A stretch of 64,000 nt of DNA from NCBI RefSeq assembly GCF_004362665.1, contig NZ_SNXR01000015.1, forward strand, positions 264,945-328,944, written 5' to 3'. Shown here piece after piece: positions 1-10,599 of the stretch. Position 1 is the stretch's first letter. Each line of letters begins with the position of its first letter. Position numbers and translations under genes: made by a program. The notes under the pieces are model-generated. The model was given only the letters and a program-made list of their open reading frames with translations. It searched no databases and was not told where the DNA came from. This DNA comes from Flavobacterium dankookense (GTDB taxonomy: Bacteria; Bacteroidota; Bacteroidia; Flavobacteriales; Flavobacteriaceae).

Positions 1-167
1 ACACTTAATAATCCAACTCTTGGAATTAATAATCCTTTGTCGGGAGAAGTGATATCAAGTATTGATGAACCAGATGGATTAGTCGTACCAATTCCAACCT
101 GACCAAAAGTATTGCAAAAATTTAAATGCAATACAACAATAAAAAAAAAGTAGTATAGCTTTCTCAT
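1..167 (-). CDS. Secreted surface protein, N-terminal part only
   Basis: The reading frame starts at ATG (165-167 on the complement) and stays open to the window edge, giving 55 residues. It begins with a short basic segment and a hydrophobic signal-peptide core, followed by VGIGTTNPSGSSILDIT and then GLLIPRV. This N-terminal signature (GIGTTxPxxxxxLDI...KGxLIPR) is very common in exported proteins of Flavobacteriia, including tail-fibre-like and adhesin-like surface proteins. The rest of the protein lies outside the window, so the function cannot be told. It is transcribed divergently from the neighbouring T9SS protein. Confidence 0.8.
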   Translation of the reverse strand, partial: MRKLYYFFFIVVLHLNFCNTFGQVGIGTTNPSGSSILDITSPDKGLLIPRVGLLS

Positions 168-183
168 GATGTTTTGTTTTATT

Positions 184-191
184 CAAAATTA
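184..191 (-). promoter_or_regulatory. Possible -7 box of the left-edge gene
   Basis: The complement reads TAATTTTG, which fits the Bacteroidota -7 consensus TAnnTTTG, 16 bases upstream of the ATG. No TTG was found at the expected distance for the -33 element, so support is partial. Confidence 0.35.
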
Positions 192-346
192 CTATATAAT
201 GGATTGTAAGTGTTTGAAAATCAGTTAAAATGCTTTTATAGCCGATAAAGTGTCGTTTTTTTAATTATTGTGCATTTCATCAAATTTTTTTGCATTTGAG
301 GTGTAAAATTTAGATAGATAAATACTTATTAAGTAATTTGTATTTA

Positions 347-354
347 TATCTTTG
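347..354 (+). promoter_or_regulatory. Probable -7 box of the 618-residue T9SS protein gene
   Basis: TATCTTTG matches TAnnTTTG and lies 20 bases before the ATG, implying a leader of roughly 13 bases. The -33 TTG is not clear at the usual spacing. Confidence 0.5.
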
Positions 355-374
355 TATCTCAAAATCAGAAAGTC

Positions 375-2231
375 ATGAAAAAATTATATATTTTACTCTC
401 AACAGTTATTTTTTTAAATTCATTTGATGTAGAAGCCCAACTATTTGTTAGTGATAGTTATGTGTATGTTGGAAATCAGTATTTGTATGTAAAACAGAAT
501 ATTGAACTCGAAACAGATGGTAATATCTTGTTAAGAAGAGAAGGACAGCTTTTACAAGGAACAACAGCAGGTTCTGCAAATGTTGGAGTTGGAAAACTTT
601 CAACCTATCAAGAAGGAACTTCGGATAATTTTGCATTTAATTATTGGTGTTCACCAGTTGGAAACGCATCAAATAGTATAGGAAATGAAAATTTTGGAAT
701 TACAATGTTAGAACAACCAACATCGGTTGAAAATAGTAATCCTGCAATCATCTTACCTATGAGTGCTACTAATAGTATTTCTAGTCCATTATCTATAGCT
801 CCAAGATGGATTTATAAATTTACACCGATTATCAATAATGCTCAGATTTATGCAGATTGGATTACTGTTGGTTCGACTTCAACCATTGGAGCAGGACAAG
901 GATTTACAATGAAAGGAACTGGATATGGAGCATTAGATGGATATACACCTACAGGCGAGTCGGCACCAAATAATCCTGGTGGAGCACAACGATATGATTT
1001 TAGAGGAAAACCAAATGATGGGAACATTACTATTGATGTGGCTGATGATAAATTTACTTTAACAGGAAATCCTTATCCATCTGCAATTGATTTGTCTGAT
1101 TTTTTGACAGACAATTTAAATTGTACAGGTATTGCTTATTTTTGGGAACATGATAAAAATGCAAATTCTCATATAATTTATCAATATCGAGGTGGTTACG
1201 GCATTTATTCTCCTATCTCTCGTAGTGGAACAGGGATGTATATACCGCCAGCTTACAGTGCATACGACATTAGTGGAAATCCAACAGGTGTTACTGGTGC
1301 ACCACCATCACCACTAGGACCATCTTCGAGATATTTTTCACCTGTTGGACAAGGATTTATGATTGAAGGAAATGGTGTAGGAAGTACGGTTTTAATGAGA
1401 AATGATTATAGAGTTTTTACTAAAGAAAATTCAACAACATCTGTTTTTGAAAGAAATGCTGAAAACTCAGAAGCTAATGAAAATGAGTTTTTACCTTACA
1501 CTCCTTCTGTTTCTGGATTTGATTACACAACAGTAAGAAAGGGTGAAGTTCCTCATATCAAAATCAATACTTTGATAAACGGTCAAGGAATTAAACAAAT
1601 TGCTGTAGCTTTTGATGATGAAGCTACTGATGGAATGGATCATGCAAAAGATGCAAAAAATCCAAACGGAAATGCAATAGACGTTAATTTTGTTGTTGAA
1701 ACTAATAATTGTGTATTATCTGTTATTCAATTTGATGAAAGCAAAAGATTACCATTGTCGATAAAGTCTAATGCTAATGCCACTTTTACTATGAAAGCTG
1801 TAGACTTTGTTAATTTTAACCAAGCTGAGAATGTTTACCTATATGATGCAGAAACAAATTTATATCATGATATAAAAAACAGTCAATATGATTTTGTATT
1901 ACCACAAGGTGAATTCAATGATAGGTATGAGATTACATTTAGAAATAGCACACTTTCTATTGATGATAATGTGAAATTAAATATAGGTATTCATCAAAAC
2001 AATGCTATAAAATCTTTGGTTGTTTCTAATCCTAATTTAATTGATTTGAAATCGGTTTCACTTTATGATTTAACTGGAAAAAGAATATTTGAAAAGAATA
2101 ATCTTGGACCACAAGAAAAACATGAGTTTTCAACATCATCAATTGCTGAAGCAGTTTATTTAGTTGAATTAATTACTTCTGAGAATAAAAAAGTTACTCA
2201 AAAAATAATAGTTACTCAGTCTAAGAACTAA
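375..2231 (+). CDS. Secreted protein with T9SS type A sorting domain (618 aa)
   Basis: The first 21 residues form a signal peptide ending in VEAQ. Around residue 90 there is FNYWCSPVG, and later a FRGKPNDG...GNPYPSAIDL segment and a GQGFM segment. The same succession occurs in the two larger T9SS proteins of this window, so it is a shared C-terminal module. The last about 80 residues (SLYDLTGKRIFE...VYLVELIT...KKVTQKIIV) are a typical type A sorting domain, which directs export through the type IX system and anchoring at or release from the cell surface. There is no recognisable enzyme domain; an adhesin or surface-layer role is a guess. The gene is closed by a strong bidirectional terminator. 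Confidence 0.85.
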   Translation: MKKLYILLSTVIFLNSFDVEAQLFVSDSYVYVGNQYLYVKQNIELETDGNILLRREGQLLQGTTAGSANVGVGKLSTYQEGTSDNFAFNYWCSPVGNASNSIGNENFGITMLEQPTSVENSNPAIILPMSATNSISSPLSIAPRWIYKFTPIINNAQIYADWITVGSTSTIGAGQGFTMKGTGYGALDGYTPTGESAPNNPGGAQRYDFRGKPNDGNITIDVADDKFTLTGNPYPSAIDLSDFLTDNLNCTGIAYFWEHDKNANSHIIYQYRGGYGIYSPISRSGTGMYIPPAYSAYDISGNPTGVTGAPPSPLGPSSRYFSPVGQGFMIEGNGVGSTVLMRNDYRVFTKENSTTSVFERNAENSEANENEFLPYTPSVSGFDYTTVRKGEVPHIKINTLINGQGIKQIAVAFDDEATDGMDHAKDAKNPNGNAIDVNFVVETNNCVLSVIQFDESKRLPLSIKSNANATFTMKAVDFVNFNQAENVYLYDAETNLYHDIKNSQYDFVLPQGEFNDRYEITFRNSTLSIDDNVKLNIGIHQNNAIKSLVVSNPNLIDLKSVSLYDLTGKRIFEKNNLGPQEKHEFSTSSIAEAVYLVELITSENKKVTQKIIVTQSKN

Positions 2232-2252
2232 TTTCATTTTAAAAAATATAAT

Positions 2253-2286
2253 AAAAAACCTTAACAATTTTGTTAAGGTTTTTTTA
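2253..2286. terminator. Bidirectional terminator between convergent T9SS genes
   Basis: The stem AACCTTAACA/TGTTAAGGTT with an ATTT loop is flanked by A and T runs, so it can end transcription from both sides. It sits between the stop codons of two convergent genes. Confidence 0.85.
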
Positions 2287-2348
2287 TTTGGCATTTAAGA
2301 TTAAAATGGATAATGGTTTAACTCTTTAATTGACTTGAAAATTCTAAT

Positions 2349-5300
2349 TTAGTAAATTACTTTCTTTGTTACTATAATTCCATTTTCAAGTTTAATCTTT
2401 AACAGTAATGAAGTGTTGCTTTTTGCGATAGAATTAATTATGACGTTTTCTCTATCAATGTTATTGATAGCTTCTATTTTTTGACCTAGGATATTAAATA
2501 CTTCTATAGAATCTATTACTTCATTAGAAACAATATTAATTTCATTTTTAGTAAAAACAATAACTTCATTTTTACTTGATATTTCTCCGATGGATAATGT
2601 TGAATTTCTGTAAATGATTTCAAATCTATTATTGAACATTCCGTTAGATGAATAAAATTGATATGGGTTAGCTTTAATATCGTGAACTGTATTCAATAAA
2701 TTATCTCTCAGATATATTTCATGTGAATTGAATATACCATCAACTCCAGCAATAGCGATAGTATGGTTTCCTGCGGTTTGTATAACAATACCAATTGGAA
2801 CAACGTCATTTTCATCAAAAGGAAGTTCTTTTCCTTGAATTAAATATTTATCATTATTTGATAATGTATATATTGTCATTAGTCCTATATTTTGAGTTAA
2901 ACAATCATAAAAATGATCTAGATTGTTCGTTGCTCCTTCTATATATCCGAATAATGTTCTTTCAGATTTATTAGTTGAATTTATAATATCCAACCAAATT
3001 CTGTTTTTTTCTAATTGATTGACATTTACATTGATGTCATTGTTTTGAGTAGGATTTTCAAATCTAAAGAAATAATCATTTGGATAGGATGCATTTCTTA
3101 ATCCGTTGTTGAACGCTACAACATCACTACCTTCTGGTCCATCCAGCATTTGAACCATAAATCCTTGTCCAGCACCAATAAATAAATCATCCTCTGCAGC
3201 TGGACAACAACTTGTTCCAGTAAAAGTATATGTCAAATAGTCGCCAGGTGTGTAATTATAACCAAAAGAGTCGTAAAAAGGGTTTGTGTTGTAAATTGGA
3301 AGATTTCCATGTGTCCATAATCTAACATTCCCTAATATTTTTGTTCTGTTATTGAATAAAAACTGACTAGCACGAATAGAAGAAGGATAAGGATTACCTA
3401 TTAAGTTCCAATTATCGCTGAAATTTGATATTTCTATTCCATTCGCGCCAAAATGTGGTAATGGGTTTTCGTCATCACCTCTTGAAATTTGCGTAAATAT
3501 GTCACCATTATTGGCTACTCCAGTAAATGTGCCAACTAGAATGTTTGGAGTTGTGTTATTAAATCCAGAAGTGCTTGGACCTCTAATAATATATCCTTTA
3601 CCTCTTGTCATTGTTGTTGTGCTTGGAACTGTCCAATTTCCTTGAGTATTATTAGGGTTATCAATTGTTGGATTCCACTGATAAATTGGTCCAGAAACAA
3701 TAGGTGATGTTATACCACTAAAGACTTGATTAAATACTGGTGATGACCAATAAACATAGTCTAACGTTCTTATGTTTGCTTCTCTTTTATAAGTTATGTT
3801 TCCTGTGTTAGTAACATTGTTTATTTGAACTAAACTTGCATCATTATTGATTAAAAAAGTACCTCCAGTGTTAACATCTACAAAATCAGTAACTGTTATA
3901 CTGTTGTTAGAATTAACAGTTAAAATAGCGTTATTGTGAATTGTTAGAGTTCCAGCCAATCCATTATAATTTGTTCCTGAAATTATTGGGTCATTTACTG
4001 TATTTGGTATCGTTACACAATCTGAACCGTTTGGAATCCCAACAGGTATCCAGTTGTTTGGCTTGTTCCAATCAAAATCTACGGAACCATTCCAAACTTT
4101 ATCTGGATTGACAGTTACAGTAGTTTGATCTAATTCTGTAATAGTTCCACCAGTACACAAATTATAAGTTACTTGTGCAGTGTAGGTAGTTGTAGTTGTT
4201 GGACAGACACTCAAAACATCTGTAGTTCCAATAGCTGGTCCTGTTATTCCAGCACCTTCATACCATGTGATTGAAGTTAAAGTATTTCCGCTTGGAGTAA
4301 ATCGCCATGCTTCGTTACTTGTAGCCCAATTGGTATCCAATCCATTTCTGCCAGGAGCAACAGTTGCAAGCGTTCCTGCAGCATTTTGAAGACCAATAAT
4401 TGCATTACCGTCATTCCAGTTTGTTGAACCATTAAACTCAATGTTTTTTTCTTTAACATATACTTCAATAATGTTTGTATTTTCATAAAGAACAATCATA
4501 CCAGAATATAAAATACTATTTGTTCTAAACATTGGAACATTACTCCATGCAGCAACCAAAGCTCTACAACCAGTGTCTAAAGTAATGAGTTCCCAGCCAA
4601 CTTCACCACCTTTACTCGGATCAATATCATGATAAACGCCGTAGATAGTGTTTGCAAATAAAGCGCCAACTGTGCTAGGCAAATTATTACTAAAAGAATA
4701 ACCCGTTGCTCCACCAGGAGTTCCAGTATTAAAAGTAATCATTCCGTTTGATCCAACTAAACAAGAATTATATGTATTTCCATAAAAACAAAAGTTAAAA
4801 GGAAGGTTTACAATTGGTGACCATACATCGTCAATATTAACACTCACAGGATTCGCCAAACACTCAAAATTATATGGTGGTGGATTATAATTTATTTGTT
4901 CTACTGAATAAGATGTAGTTTCGCCAACAACTAAATAACTTGCTTCAAGTTCAACACAGCTCGAAGCATTACAAGCATCTAAAGGATCTGGATCAGCACC
5001 AATAAGCCCTAAACCACCAGTCACAATTACAGGACAACCCGCAGTAGTATTTCCTTGACCATTTCCGGGAGTACAAGGTGTGCTTAAACAAATACCAAAA
5101 GTACCCGGATTGTCATTATTGGTTTCCCAAAAACGAATGTATAATATATTTCCAGGCGTTTGACCAGTTAAGTTTAAATAAGGCATTGCACCATTAACGC
5201 TACTATCGTTATCACATTGAATTAATGTTAATCCTGTACATGTTCCAGAATAAACTGCCAATCCACCATCTAAAACCTGACCGATTTGTGTATCTATTCT

Positions 5301-7169
5301 AACAATTCCATTGGCAGGAACTGTGGTTGTAAACCATACATCACCACTAGTATAACTTGCACAACCTGGCGCAGGAACTCCAGGACTTGCAGTAGCTGCT
5401 AATGTGGTAAAACTTTGAAAGCTACAAGTTGTATTTGTATTCAAATCTATAGCAGAACAAGGATTGTCATTTATTGGCGGATTTGGTGTTGTAACACAAA
5501 TTCCAAATGTGCCATTGTTGTCGTTTCCATATTCCCAAAATCGAATGTAAATAGTACTTCCTGGGGTTTGATTTATTAATCTTAAAAAAGGCATTGCTCC
5601 ATTGGCGCTATCATCATCATCACATTCAATTAATATTAATGAACCACAAACTCCTCTGTAGGCAGCCACTCCGCCATCTGTTACAACACCTTGAATTGTA
5701 TCAATGAGCAATATTCCATTTGCTGGAACAACCGCACTAAACCAAACATCTCCACCAGAATAGGATGCACAACCTGGTGCAGTTTCGATACTGGCTGTTG
5801 CACCACTTGTAGAATAAGTAGCATAAGTACAAACACTTCCTGTAGGTGTTAATGATATAGCACCTAAACAATTATCGTTTATTGGTGGTGGTATAGGACA
5901 AGTAATACTAAAGCTTACGCTTCCGCCTGTATTACTTTCTGGGTCTAAAAGAAAAAAATATTGTGTTCCTGCTGTAAGTGTAAATCCTAAACTCGAACTT
6001 GCTCCAAATATATCATCGATACAAGTCCAGCCAGTAGCACTACATCCTAAACTTGCTAATTTATATTGATAATCAATAAAAGTGAAAGAACTAGTTTGAT
6101 TTATAGTATAAAGTCCTGTAACAGTTGGAGTAAAACTATAAATTAATTCATTTCCGGGAGTTGTAAATCCACAAGCTGATGTCGAATATGTTCCGGTTCC
6201 AGCGGGGATTGTCACAGAAATAGGTGTATTACAAGCTGTAATAGTAGTTATGCTTGAACATGGATTGGGTGGAGTTGTAACACAAACACTAAAAGTTCCT
6301 TGTCCGGTTGAGTTTCCAAAACTATAAACTCGAACAAAATAAGTTGTTGATGGGGTTAATCCTGATAATGCAATGGTTTCTGCTCCGCTAAAAGTTCCGT
6401 CAACACACGAAACACTTGTCAAACTTCCACAACTTCCACTAAAAACTTCTAAAACAGCATCAGATAATGATCCAGGAGTTACGGTTATTGTATGTGCTGT
6501 GCTTGTAGCTACGAAACTATACCAAACATCATCATCGGCTGCGCCAAGGCAACCTGTTTGAGATTGGGTTGCATTGATGGTTGTTCCAGACGAATTTGTA
6601 GTACATGTTGCTGTTGGATTTACTGTTAAATTTGTTGCTCCTGAACAATTATTATTACTTGGTGGTGTTGAAACACATAAACTAGAAATATTTATATTTC
6701 CAGCATTACCTACGTTGGATGCTTTAATAAAATAAGTTCCTGCAGGAAGTGAATTATATTCTATAATTTCAGTTTGAGCGCTATTATTGTTAACAGTATT
6801 TGCACATGCCAATTCAGATAAAGTTCCTCCACAAGTTCCATTTATAAGTTGTAAATATAAATTTCTGTTATTGTTTGTTGATGTTCCTCTAATTACTATA
6901 TTTTGCGGACCAGTAGCTAAAGTAAATGTGAACCAGCTTTCTCTATTGAATGTTCCAGGACAATTAACACCAACATTTGGAGCATTTGGTGAAGTGTCTG
7001 AGGCGTTGATTGCTCCACAAGTTCCGTTCAAAGTGATTGGCAAAGCTGTTGAACATGATGTTTGAGAAAAACATACACTATAAAAAAGCAATAAACCAAA
7101 AAATAATAAATGATTTAAAAATCTTGAATGCTTTTTCATTCTATTTTTGAATTTGTATTTTTTTATCAT
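2349..7169 (-). CDS. Giant secreted T9SS protein with tandem PPC-like domains (1606 aa)
   Basis: A second Met at residue 11 (ATG at 7137-7139) is the likelier start, because it puts MKKHSRFL directly before the signal-peptide core ending at CFSQ; the coordinates keep the longer form. Five beta-sandwich domains resembling bacterial pre-peptidase C-terminal domains follow (about residues 39-168, 173-300, 303-425, 430-562, 565-698). The last two are close duplicates with GGDVWFS...VPANGI...YIRFWE motifs. Residues 750-960 form a FxGN-xNSCxVGSNGMITF domain seen in many flavobacterial surface proteins. From about 1030 there is the WNGSVDFDWNKPNNW...WSSP...GNPYPSSI module, and the C-terminus is a type A sorting domain. 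No catalytic residues were recognised, and an adhesive or matrix role is inferred from the architecture. Confidence 0.85.
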   Translation of the reverse strand: MIKKYKFKNRMKKHSRFLNHLLFFGLLLFYSVCFSQTSCSTALPITLNGTCGAINASDTSPNAPNVGVNCPGTFNRESWFTFTLATGPQNIVIRGTSTNNNRNLYLQLINGTCGGTLSELACANTVNNNSAQTEIIEYNSLPAGTYFIKASNVGNAGNINISSLCVSTPPSNNNCSGATNLTVNPTATCTTNSSGTTINATQSQTGCLGAADDDVWYSFVATSTAHTITVTPGSLSDAVLEVFSGSCGSLTSVSCVDGTFSGAETIALSGLTPSTTYFVRVYSFGNSTGQGTFSVCVTTPPNPCSSITTITACNTPISVTIPAGTGTYSTSACGFTTPGNELIYSFTPTVTGLYTINQTSSFTFIDYQYKLASLGCSATGWTCIDDIFGASSSLGFTLTAGTQYFFLLDPESNTGGSVSFSITCPIPPPINDNCLGAISLTPTGSVCTYATYSTSGATASIETAPGCASYSGGDVWFSAVVPANGILLIDTIQGVVTDGGVAAYRGVCGSLILIECDDDDSANGAMPFLRLINQTPGSTIYIRFWEYGNDNNGTFGICVTTPNPPINDNPCSAIDLNTNTTCSFQSFTTLAATASPGVPAPGCASYTSGDVWFTTTVPANGIVRIDTQIGQVLDGGLAVYSGTCTGLTLIQCDNDSSVNGAMPYLNLTGQTPGNILYIRFWETNNDNPGTFGICLSTPCTPGNGQGNTTAGCPVIVTGGLGLIGADPDPLDACNASSCVELEASYLVVGETTSYSVEQINYNPPPYNFECLANPVSVNIDDVWSPIVNLPFNFCFYGNTYNSCLVGSNGMITFNTGTPGGATGYSFSNNLPSTVGALFANTIYGVYHDIDPSKGGEVGWELITLDTGCRALVAAWSNVPMFRTNSILYSGMIVLYENTNIIEVYVKEKNIEFNGSTNWNDGNAIIGLQNAAGTLATVAPGRNGLDTNWATSNEAWRFTPSGNTLTSITWYEGAGITGPAIGTTDVLSVCPTTTTTYTAQVTYNLCTGGTITELDQTTVTVNPDKVWNGSVDFDWNKPNNWIPVGIPNGSDCVTIPNTVNDPIISGTNYNGLAGTLTIHNNAILTVNSNNSITVTDFVDVNTGGTFLINNDASLVQINNVTNTGNITYKREANIRTLDYVYWSSPVFNQVFSGITSPIVSGPIYQWNPTIDNPNNTQGNWTVPSTTTMTRGKGYIIRGPSTSGFNNTTPNILVGTFTGVANNGDIFTQISRGDDENPLPHFGANGIEISNFSDNWNLIGNPYPSSIRASQFLFNNRTKILGNVRLWTHGNLPIYNTNPFYDSFGYNYTPGDYLTYTFTGTSCCPAAEDDLFIGAGQGFMVQMLDGPEGSDVVAFNNGLRNASYPNDYFFRFENPTQNNDINVNVNQLEKNRIWLDIINSTNKSERTLFGYIEGATNNLDHFYDCLTQNIGLMTIYTLSNNDKYLIQGKELPFDENDVVPIGIVIQTAGNHTIAIAGVDGIFNSHEIYLRDNLLNTVHDIKANPYQFYSSNGMFNNRFEIIYRNSTLSIGEISSKNEVIVFTKNEINIVSNEVIDSIEVFNILGQKIEAINNIDRENVIINSIAKSNTSLLLKIKLENGIIVTKKVIY

Positions 7170-7462
7170 ATGCGTTTTAAATTTAACTTGAATAGTTTAT
7201 AAAAGCACAATTATAAATTAAATGATATTTAATTATTTAGATTTAAAATGTTAACAAAACAGTTGCTTATTAACACTATTTTTTCTTTTTTTAAAGAAAA
7301 AAACCATAAAACCTAAAAACTTCATTATCAAATTAAAAAAAAATGTTAAGATAATAAACTATTTGAACGTAGAAAAGTAAATAAAGTCGATATAATACAT
7401 CTTTTTATAAAAAATTTAATTTACATTTAATAAAATTAAACATTAAAAAATTAAATAAAACA
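7170..7462. other. Gene-free AT-rich spacer
   Basis: Between divergent genes there is very AT-rich DNA with A and T tracts. No exact TAnnTTTG box with a correctly spaced TTG and no strong hairpin was found on either strand. It must carry promoters for both sides, but they could not be placed. Confidence 0.6.
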
Positions 7463-8365
7463 TTGGATATTCAGTTACAAAAAATAGTCGAGTTTAAAAA
7501 TCAAATATCACTCTTTATTAAACGTGAAGATTTAATACATCCAATCATTTCTGGTAATAAATTTCGAAAGTTGAAATACAATTTAACTGAAGCCAAGAAA
7601 CAAAATCAGACAACATTGTTGACTTTTGGAGGAGCTTTTTCAAATCATATTTTGGCTGTAGCAGCTGCGGGAAAAGAATATGGTTTTAAGACAATTGGTA
7701 TTATTCGTGGTGAAGAATTAGAGACTAAAATTGAAGCTAATCCAACACTGAAAAAAGCTCAGGAATTTGGAATGGTTTTTGACTTTATTTCAAGAGAAGA
7801 ATATAGAACTAAAAACAATCCCGAATTTGTTAATAAAGTTGAAAAAAAATTTGGCAATTTTTATTTAATTCCAGAAGGTGGAACAAATGAATTAGCCGTT
7901 ATTGGTTGTCAAGAAATTTTAACAAAAGTCGATGAAGATTTTGATTTTATTTGTTGTGCAGTTGGAACTGGAGGAACAATTTCAGGGATAATTAATAGTT
8001 CAAAAGATTGTCAAAAAGTTTTGGGTTTTCCGGCGTTAAAAGGTGACTTTTTACAAGAAGATATTCGTAAATTTGCAAACATGGATAATTGGGAATTGAT
8101 AACCGATTACCATTTTGGTGGTTATGCAAAAATTGATGAAAAATTAATACATTTTATCAACGATTTTTATATGAAATATAGTATTCCTTTAGATCCAATT
8201 TATACTTCCAAAATGACTTTTGGAGTAATCGATTTAATTGAAAAAGGATATTTTCCGCCAAAATCAAAAATTTTACTCATTCATACCGGTGGTTTACAAG
8301 GTGTAAACGGAATGAATTCAGTTTTGAGAAAAAAAAATATAACCCAAATTAATATAAATGTATAA
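7463..8365 (+). CDS. PLP-dependent ACC deaminase/D-cysteine desulfhydrase family enzyme
   Basis: The fold-type II PLP enzyme signature is clear: the [11 protein letters not shown] motif carries the PLP-binding Lys33, TFGGAFSNH is the substrate/cofactor loop, and GTGGTISG binds the phosphate. At 300 residues it has the usual size of the 1-aminocyclopropane-1-carboxylate deaminase/D-cysteine desulfhydrase family. In Bacteroidota these enzymes are mostly annotated only to family level, so deaminase or D-cysteine desulfhydrase activity is uncertain. The start is TTG; an in-frame stop lies at 7382-7384 and there is no ATG or GTG in between, and the first residues align well with the family start. 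The stop overlaps the start of the next gene by 8 bases, which suggests coupled translation. Confidence 0.85.
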   Translation: MDIQLQKIVEFKNQISLFIKREDLIHPIISGNKFRKLKYNLTEAKKQNQTTLLTFGGAFSNHILAVAAAGKEYGFKTIGIIRGEELETKIEANPTLKKAQEFGMVFDFISREEYRTKNNPEFVNKVEKKFGNFYLIPEGGTNELAVIGCQEILTKVDEDFDFICCAVGTGGTISGIINSSKDCQKVLGFPALKGDFLQEDIRKFANMDNWELITDYHFGGYAKIDEKLIHFINDFYMKYSIPLDPIYTSKMTFGVIDLIEKGYFPPKSKILLIHTGGLQGVNGMNSVLRKKNITQININV

Positions 8366-9254
8366 AAGATTTTTTTTAGTGTTTTTGTCGATTTTTGTTA
8401 TTGCTTGTAGTTCCAATAAAACAGTAGTTAGAACTACCAAATCTGCTCCAACAAAACCACGAATAGCAACAGTACAAACTGCCCGAAAAACGCTTCAATC
8501 GACTTCGCATTCGCAAACAAAAATTGAAACTAAAAAGCCTTCAGATAATAATTCCACAAATAATTCTAGAGGTGAAATTGTTATTTTAGAAGCTACAACA
8601 AAAGTGAAAGTTACTACCGAATTGGTTTTGGCATACATCGATAGATACAAAGAAATTGCCAAAGATAATATGAATAAAAACGGAGTTCCAGCTAGCATTA
8701 CTTTGGGACAAGCTATTTTAGAATCGGGAGCTGGAACAGGACCTTTAAGTGTTCAAGGAAATAATCATTTTGGAATAAAATGTCACAAAGAATGGACTGG
8801 CGCAAGTATCCGCCATACCGATGATGAAGAAAATGAATGCTTTAGAAAATATGACGATCCAAGCCATTCGTTTCGTGATCATTCCTATTTCTTAGTAAGT
8901 CGTCCACGATATGCCGATTTGTTCAAGCTAGGAAAAGATGATTATAAAGCTTGGGCAAAAGGTTTAAAAGCTGCAGGTTATGCAACAGACCCAAAATATC
9001 CTGATAAATTAATCAGTTTGATAGAACGTTATCAATTGCAAAAATACGACGCTGAGGTTTTAGGAAATGAGTTTATTCCAAATTCCAAATCTGAGCCAAT
9101 TGCCTACAATGATGAATCTAAATACACTGTTGTGAAAGGCGATACGTTGTATTCAATCTCAAAACGATTTAATATTTCGGTTGATGATTTAAAAAAGAAA
9201 AACAACCTTACCGATAATTCACTTTCATTAGGACAAAGTATAATTATCAAATAA
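8358..9254 (+). CDS. Glucosaminidase-LysM lipoprotein (peptidoglycan hydrolase)
   Basis: The N-terminus is a lipoprotein signal with the lipobox ending at Cys17 (FVIAC). A Ser/Thr/Lys-rich linker follows to about residue 85, then a glucosaminidase domain of the GH73 type: [11 protein letters not shown] carries the probable catalytic Glu122, then [24 protein letters not shown] and [13 protein letters not shown] LysM peptidoglycan-binding repeat fills the C-terminus ([19 protein letters not shown]). It should cleave N-acetylglucosaminyl linkages in peptidoglycan at the outer or inner membrane face of the periplasm. It overlaps the preceding enzyme gene and lies 9 bases before hemL, so the three are probably one operon, though no functional link is evident. 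Confidence 0.9.
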   Translation: MYKRFFLVFLSIFVIACSSNKTVVRTTKSAPTKPRIATVQTARKTLQSTSHSQTKIETKKPSDNNSTNNSRGEIVILEATTKVKVTTELVLAYIDRYKEIAKDNMNKNGVPASITLGQAILESGAGTGPLSVQGNNHFGIKCHKEWTGASIRHTDDEENECFRKYDDPSHSFRDHSYFLVSRPRYADLFKLGKDDYKAWAKGLKAAGYATDPKYPDKLISLIERYQLQKYDAEVLGNEFIPNSKSEPIAYNDESKYTVVKGDTLYSISKRFNISVDDLKKKNNLTDNSLSLGQSIIIK

Positions 9255-9263
9255 TTTCAAAAA

Positions 9264-10550
9264 ATGATATACCAAAGAAGCAGTCAGCTTTTTGCTGAAG
9301 CAGAAAAAGTAATTCCTGGCGGTGTAAATTCCCCAGTTAGAGCGTTTAAAGGAGTTGGAGGAACTCCAATTTTTGTAAAAAGTGCAAAAGGTGCCTATCT
9401 TTATGATGAAGATGATAATCGATTAATTGACTACATCAATTCTTGGGGACCAATGATTTTAGGTCATGCATTTGAACCTGTAGTTGCTGCAATAATCGAA
9501 AAAGCTAAAAAAGGAACATCTTTTGGAATGCCGACTGAACTTGAAACAAAAATTGCTGAATTAGCAGTTTCGATGATTCCAAATGTAGATAAAATTAGAT
9601 TTGTAAATTCAGGAACAGAAGCTTGTATGAGTGCTATTCGTTTGGCAAGAGGTTATACAAAAAGAGATAAAATCATTAAATTTTCTGGATGTTATCACGG
9701 TCACTCCGACTCGTTTCTGATTGCCGCTGGAAGTGGTTTATCCACTTTTGGTGTGCCAAATTCTCCAGGAGTTACTCAAGGAACTGCGAAAGATACTTTA
9801 TTAGCTAACTATAATGATGTCGAAAATGTAAAAGCATTATTCGAAGCAAATAGAAATGAAATTGCAGCCATTATAGTTGAACCTGTCGCTGGAAATATGG
9901 GTTGTGTACCACCAAAAGATGGTTTTTTACAATCATTAAGACAACTTTGTGATGAGAATAATACTTTGCTAATTTTTGACGAAGTGATGACGGGATTTCG
10001 CTTAGCTAAAGGTGGAGTTCAAGAATTATATAATGTCAAAGCAGATATAGCTTGTTTTGGTAAAGTTATTGGTGGTGGTTTACCTGTCGGTGCTTTTGCT
10101 GCTAGAAATGAAATCATGAATTATTTAGCGCCAATTGGACCGGTTTATCAAGCTGGAACTTTATCTGGAAATCCATTGGCTATGGCAGCAGGATTGGCAA
10201 TGTTAGAAGCTTTGAATAATGACTCAGAAATTTTTAATCGATTAGATCAAAAAACGGTTTATTTAGAAAAAGGAATTCAAACTGTTTTGACTAAAAATAA
10301 TATTGAATTTACCATAAATAGAGTAGGTTCGATGATTTCTGTTCATTTTGATAAAAATCAAGTTGTAGATTTTGAAACAGCAAAAAATGGAGATAACGAA
10401 ACCTTTAAAAAATTCTTCCACGGACTGTTGAATGAAGGCGTTTACATTGCGCCATCTGCTTATGAAACTTGGTTTATTACTGATGCCTTGACTTATCAAG
10501 ATTTAGATTTTACAATAAACGCAATAGATTTAGTTGCAAAGACATTATAA
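9264..10550 (+). CDS. hemL: Glutamate-1-semialdehyde 2,1-aminomutase
   Basis: This class III PLP aminotransferase-fold enzyme converts glutamate-1-semialdehyde to 5-aminolevulinate, the committed precursor of haem in the C5 pathway. The length (428 aa) is normal. Typical segments are [13 protein letters not shown] near the N-terminus, [17 protein letters not shown], the FDEVMTGFR active-site strand, and [16 protein letters not shown] with the PLP Lys267. It is the last gene of the operon started by the ACC deaminase-like gene and is followed at once by a strong terminator. Confidence 0.97.
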   Translation: MIYQRSSQLFAEAEKVIPGGVNSPVRAFKGVGGTPIFVKSAKGAYLYDEDDNRLIDYINSWGPMILGHAFEPVVAAIIEKAKKGTSFGMPTELETKIAELAVSMIPNVDKIRFVNSGTEACMSAIRLARGYTKRDKIIKFSGCYHGHSDSFLIAAGSGLSTFGVPNSPGVTQGTAKDTLLANYNDVENVKALFEANRNEIAAIIVEPVAGNMGCVPPKDGFLQSLRQLCDENNTLLIFDEVMTGFRLAKGGVQELYNVKADIACFGKVIGGGLPVGAFAARNEIMNYLAPIGPVYQAGTLSGNPLAMAAGLAMLEALNNDSEIFNRLDQKTVYLEKGIQTVLTKNNIEFTINRVGSMISVHFDKNQVVDFETAKNGDNETFKKFFHGLLNEGVYIAPSAYETWFITDALTYQDLDFTINAIDLVAKTL

Positions 10551-10554
10551 AAAC

Positions 10555-10584
10555 AAAACCTCTCGTTTATTTAGGAGAGGTTTT
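10555..10584. terminator. Bidirectional terminator after hemL
   Basis: AAAACCTCTC pairs perfectly with GAGAGGTTTT across a 10-base loop. A and T runs on both flanks let it serve hemL and the convergent small gene. Confidence 0.85.
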
Positions 10585-10599
10585 ATTATTTATGTATTA

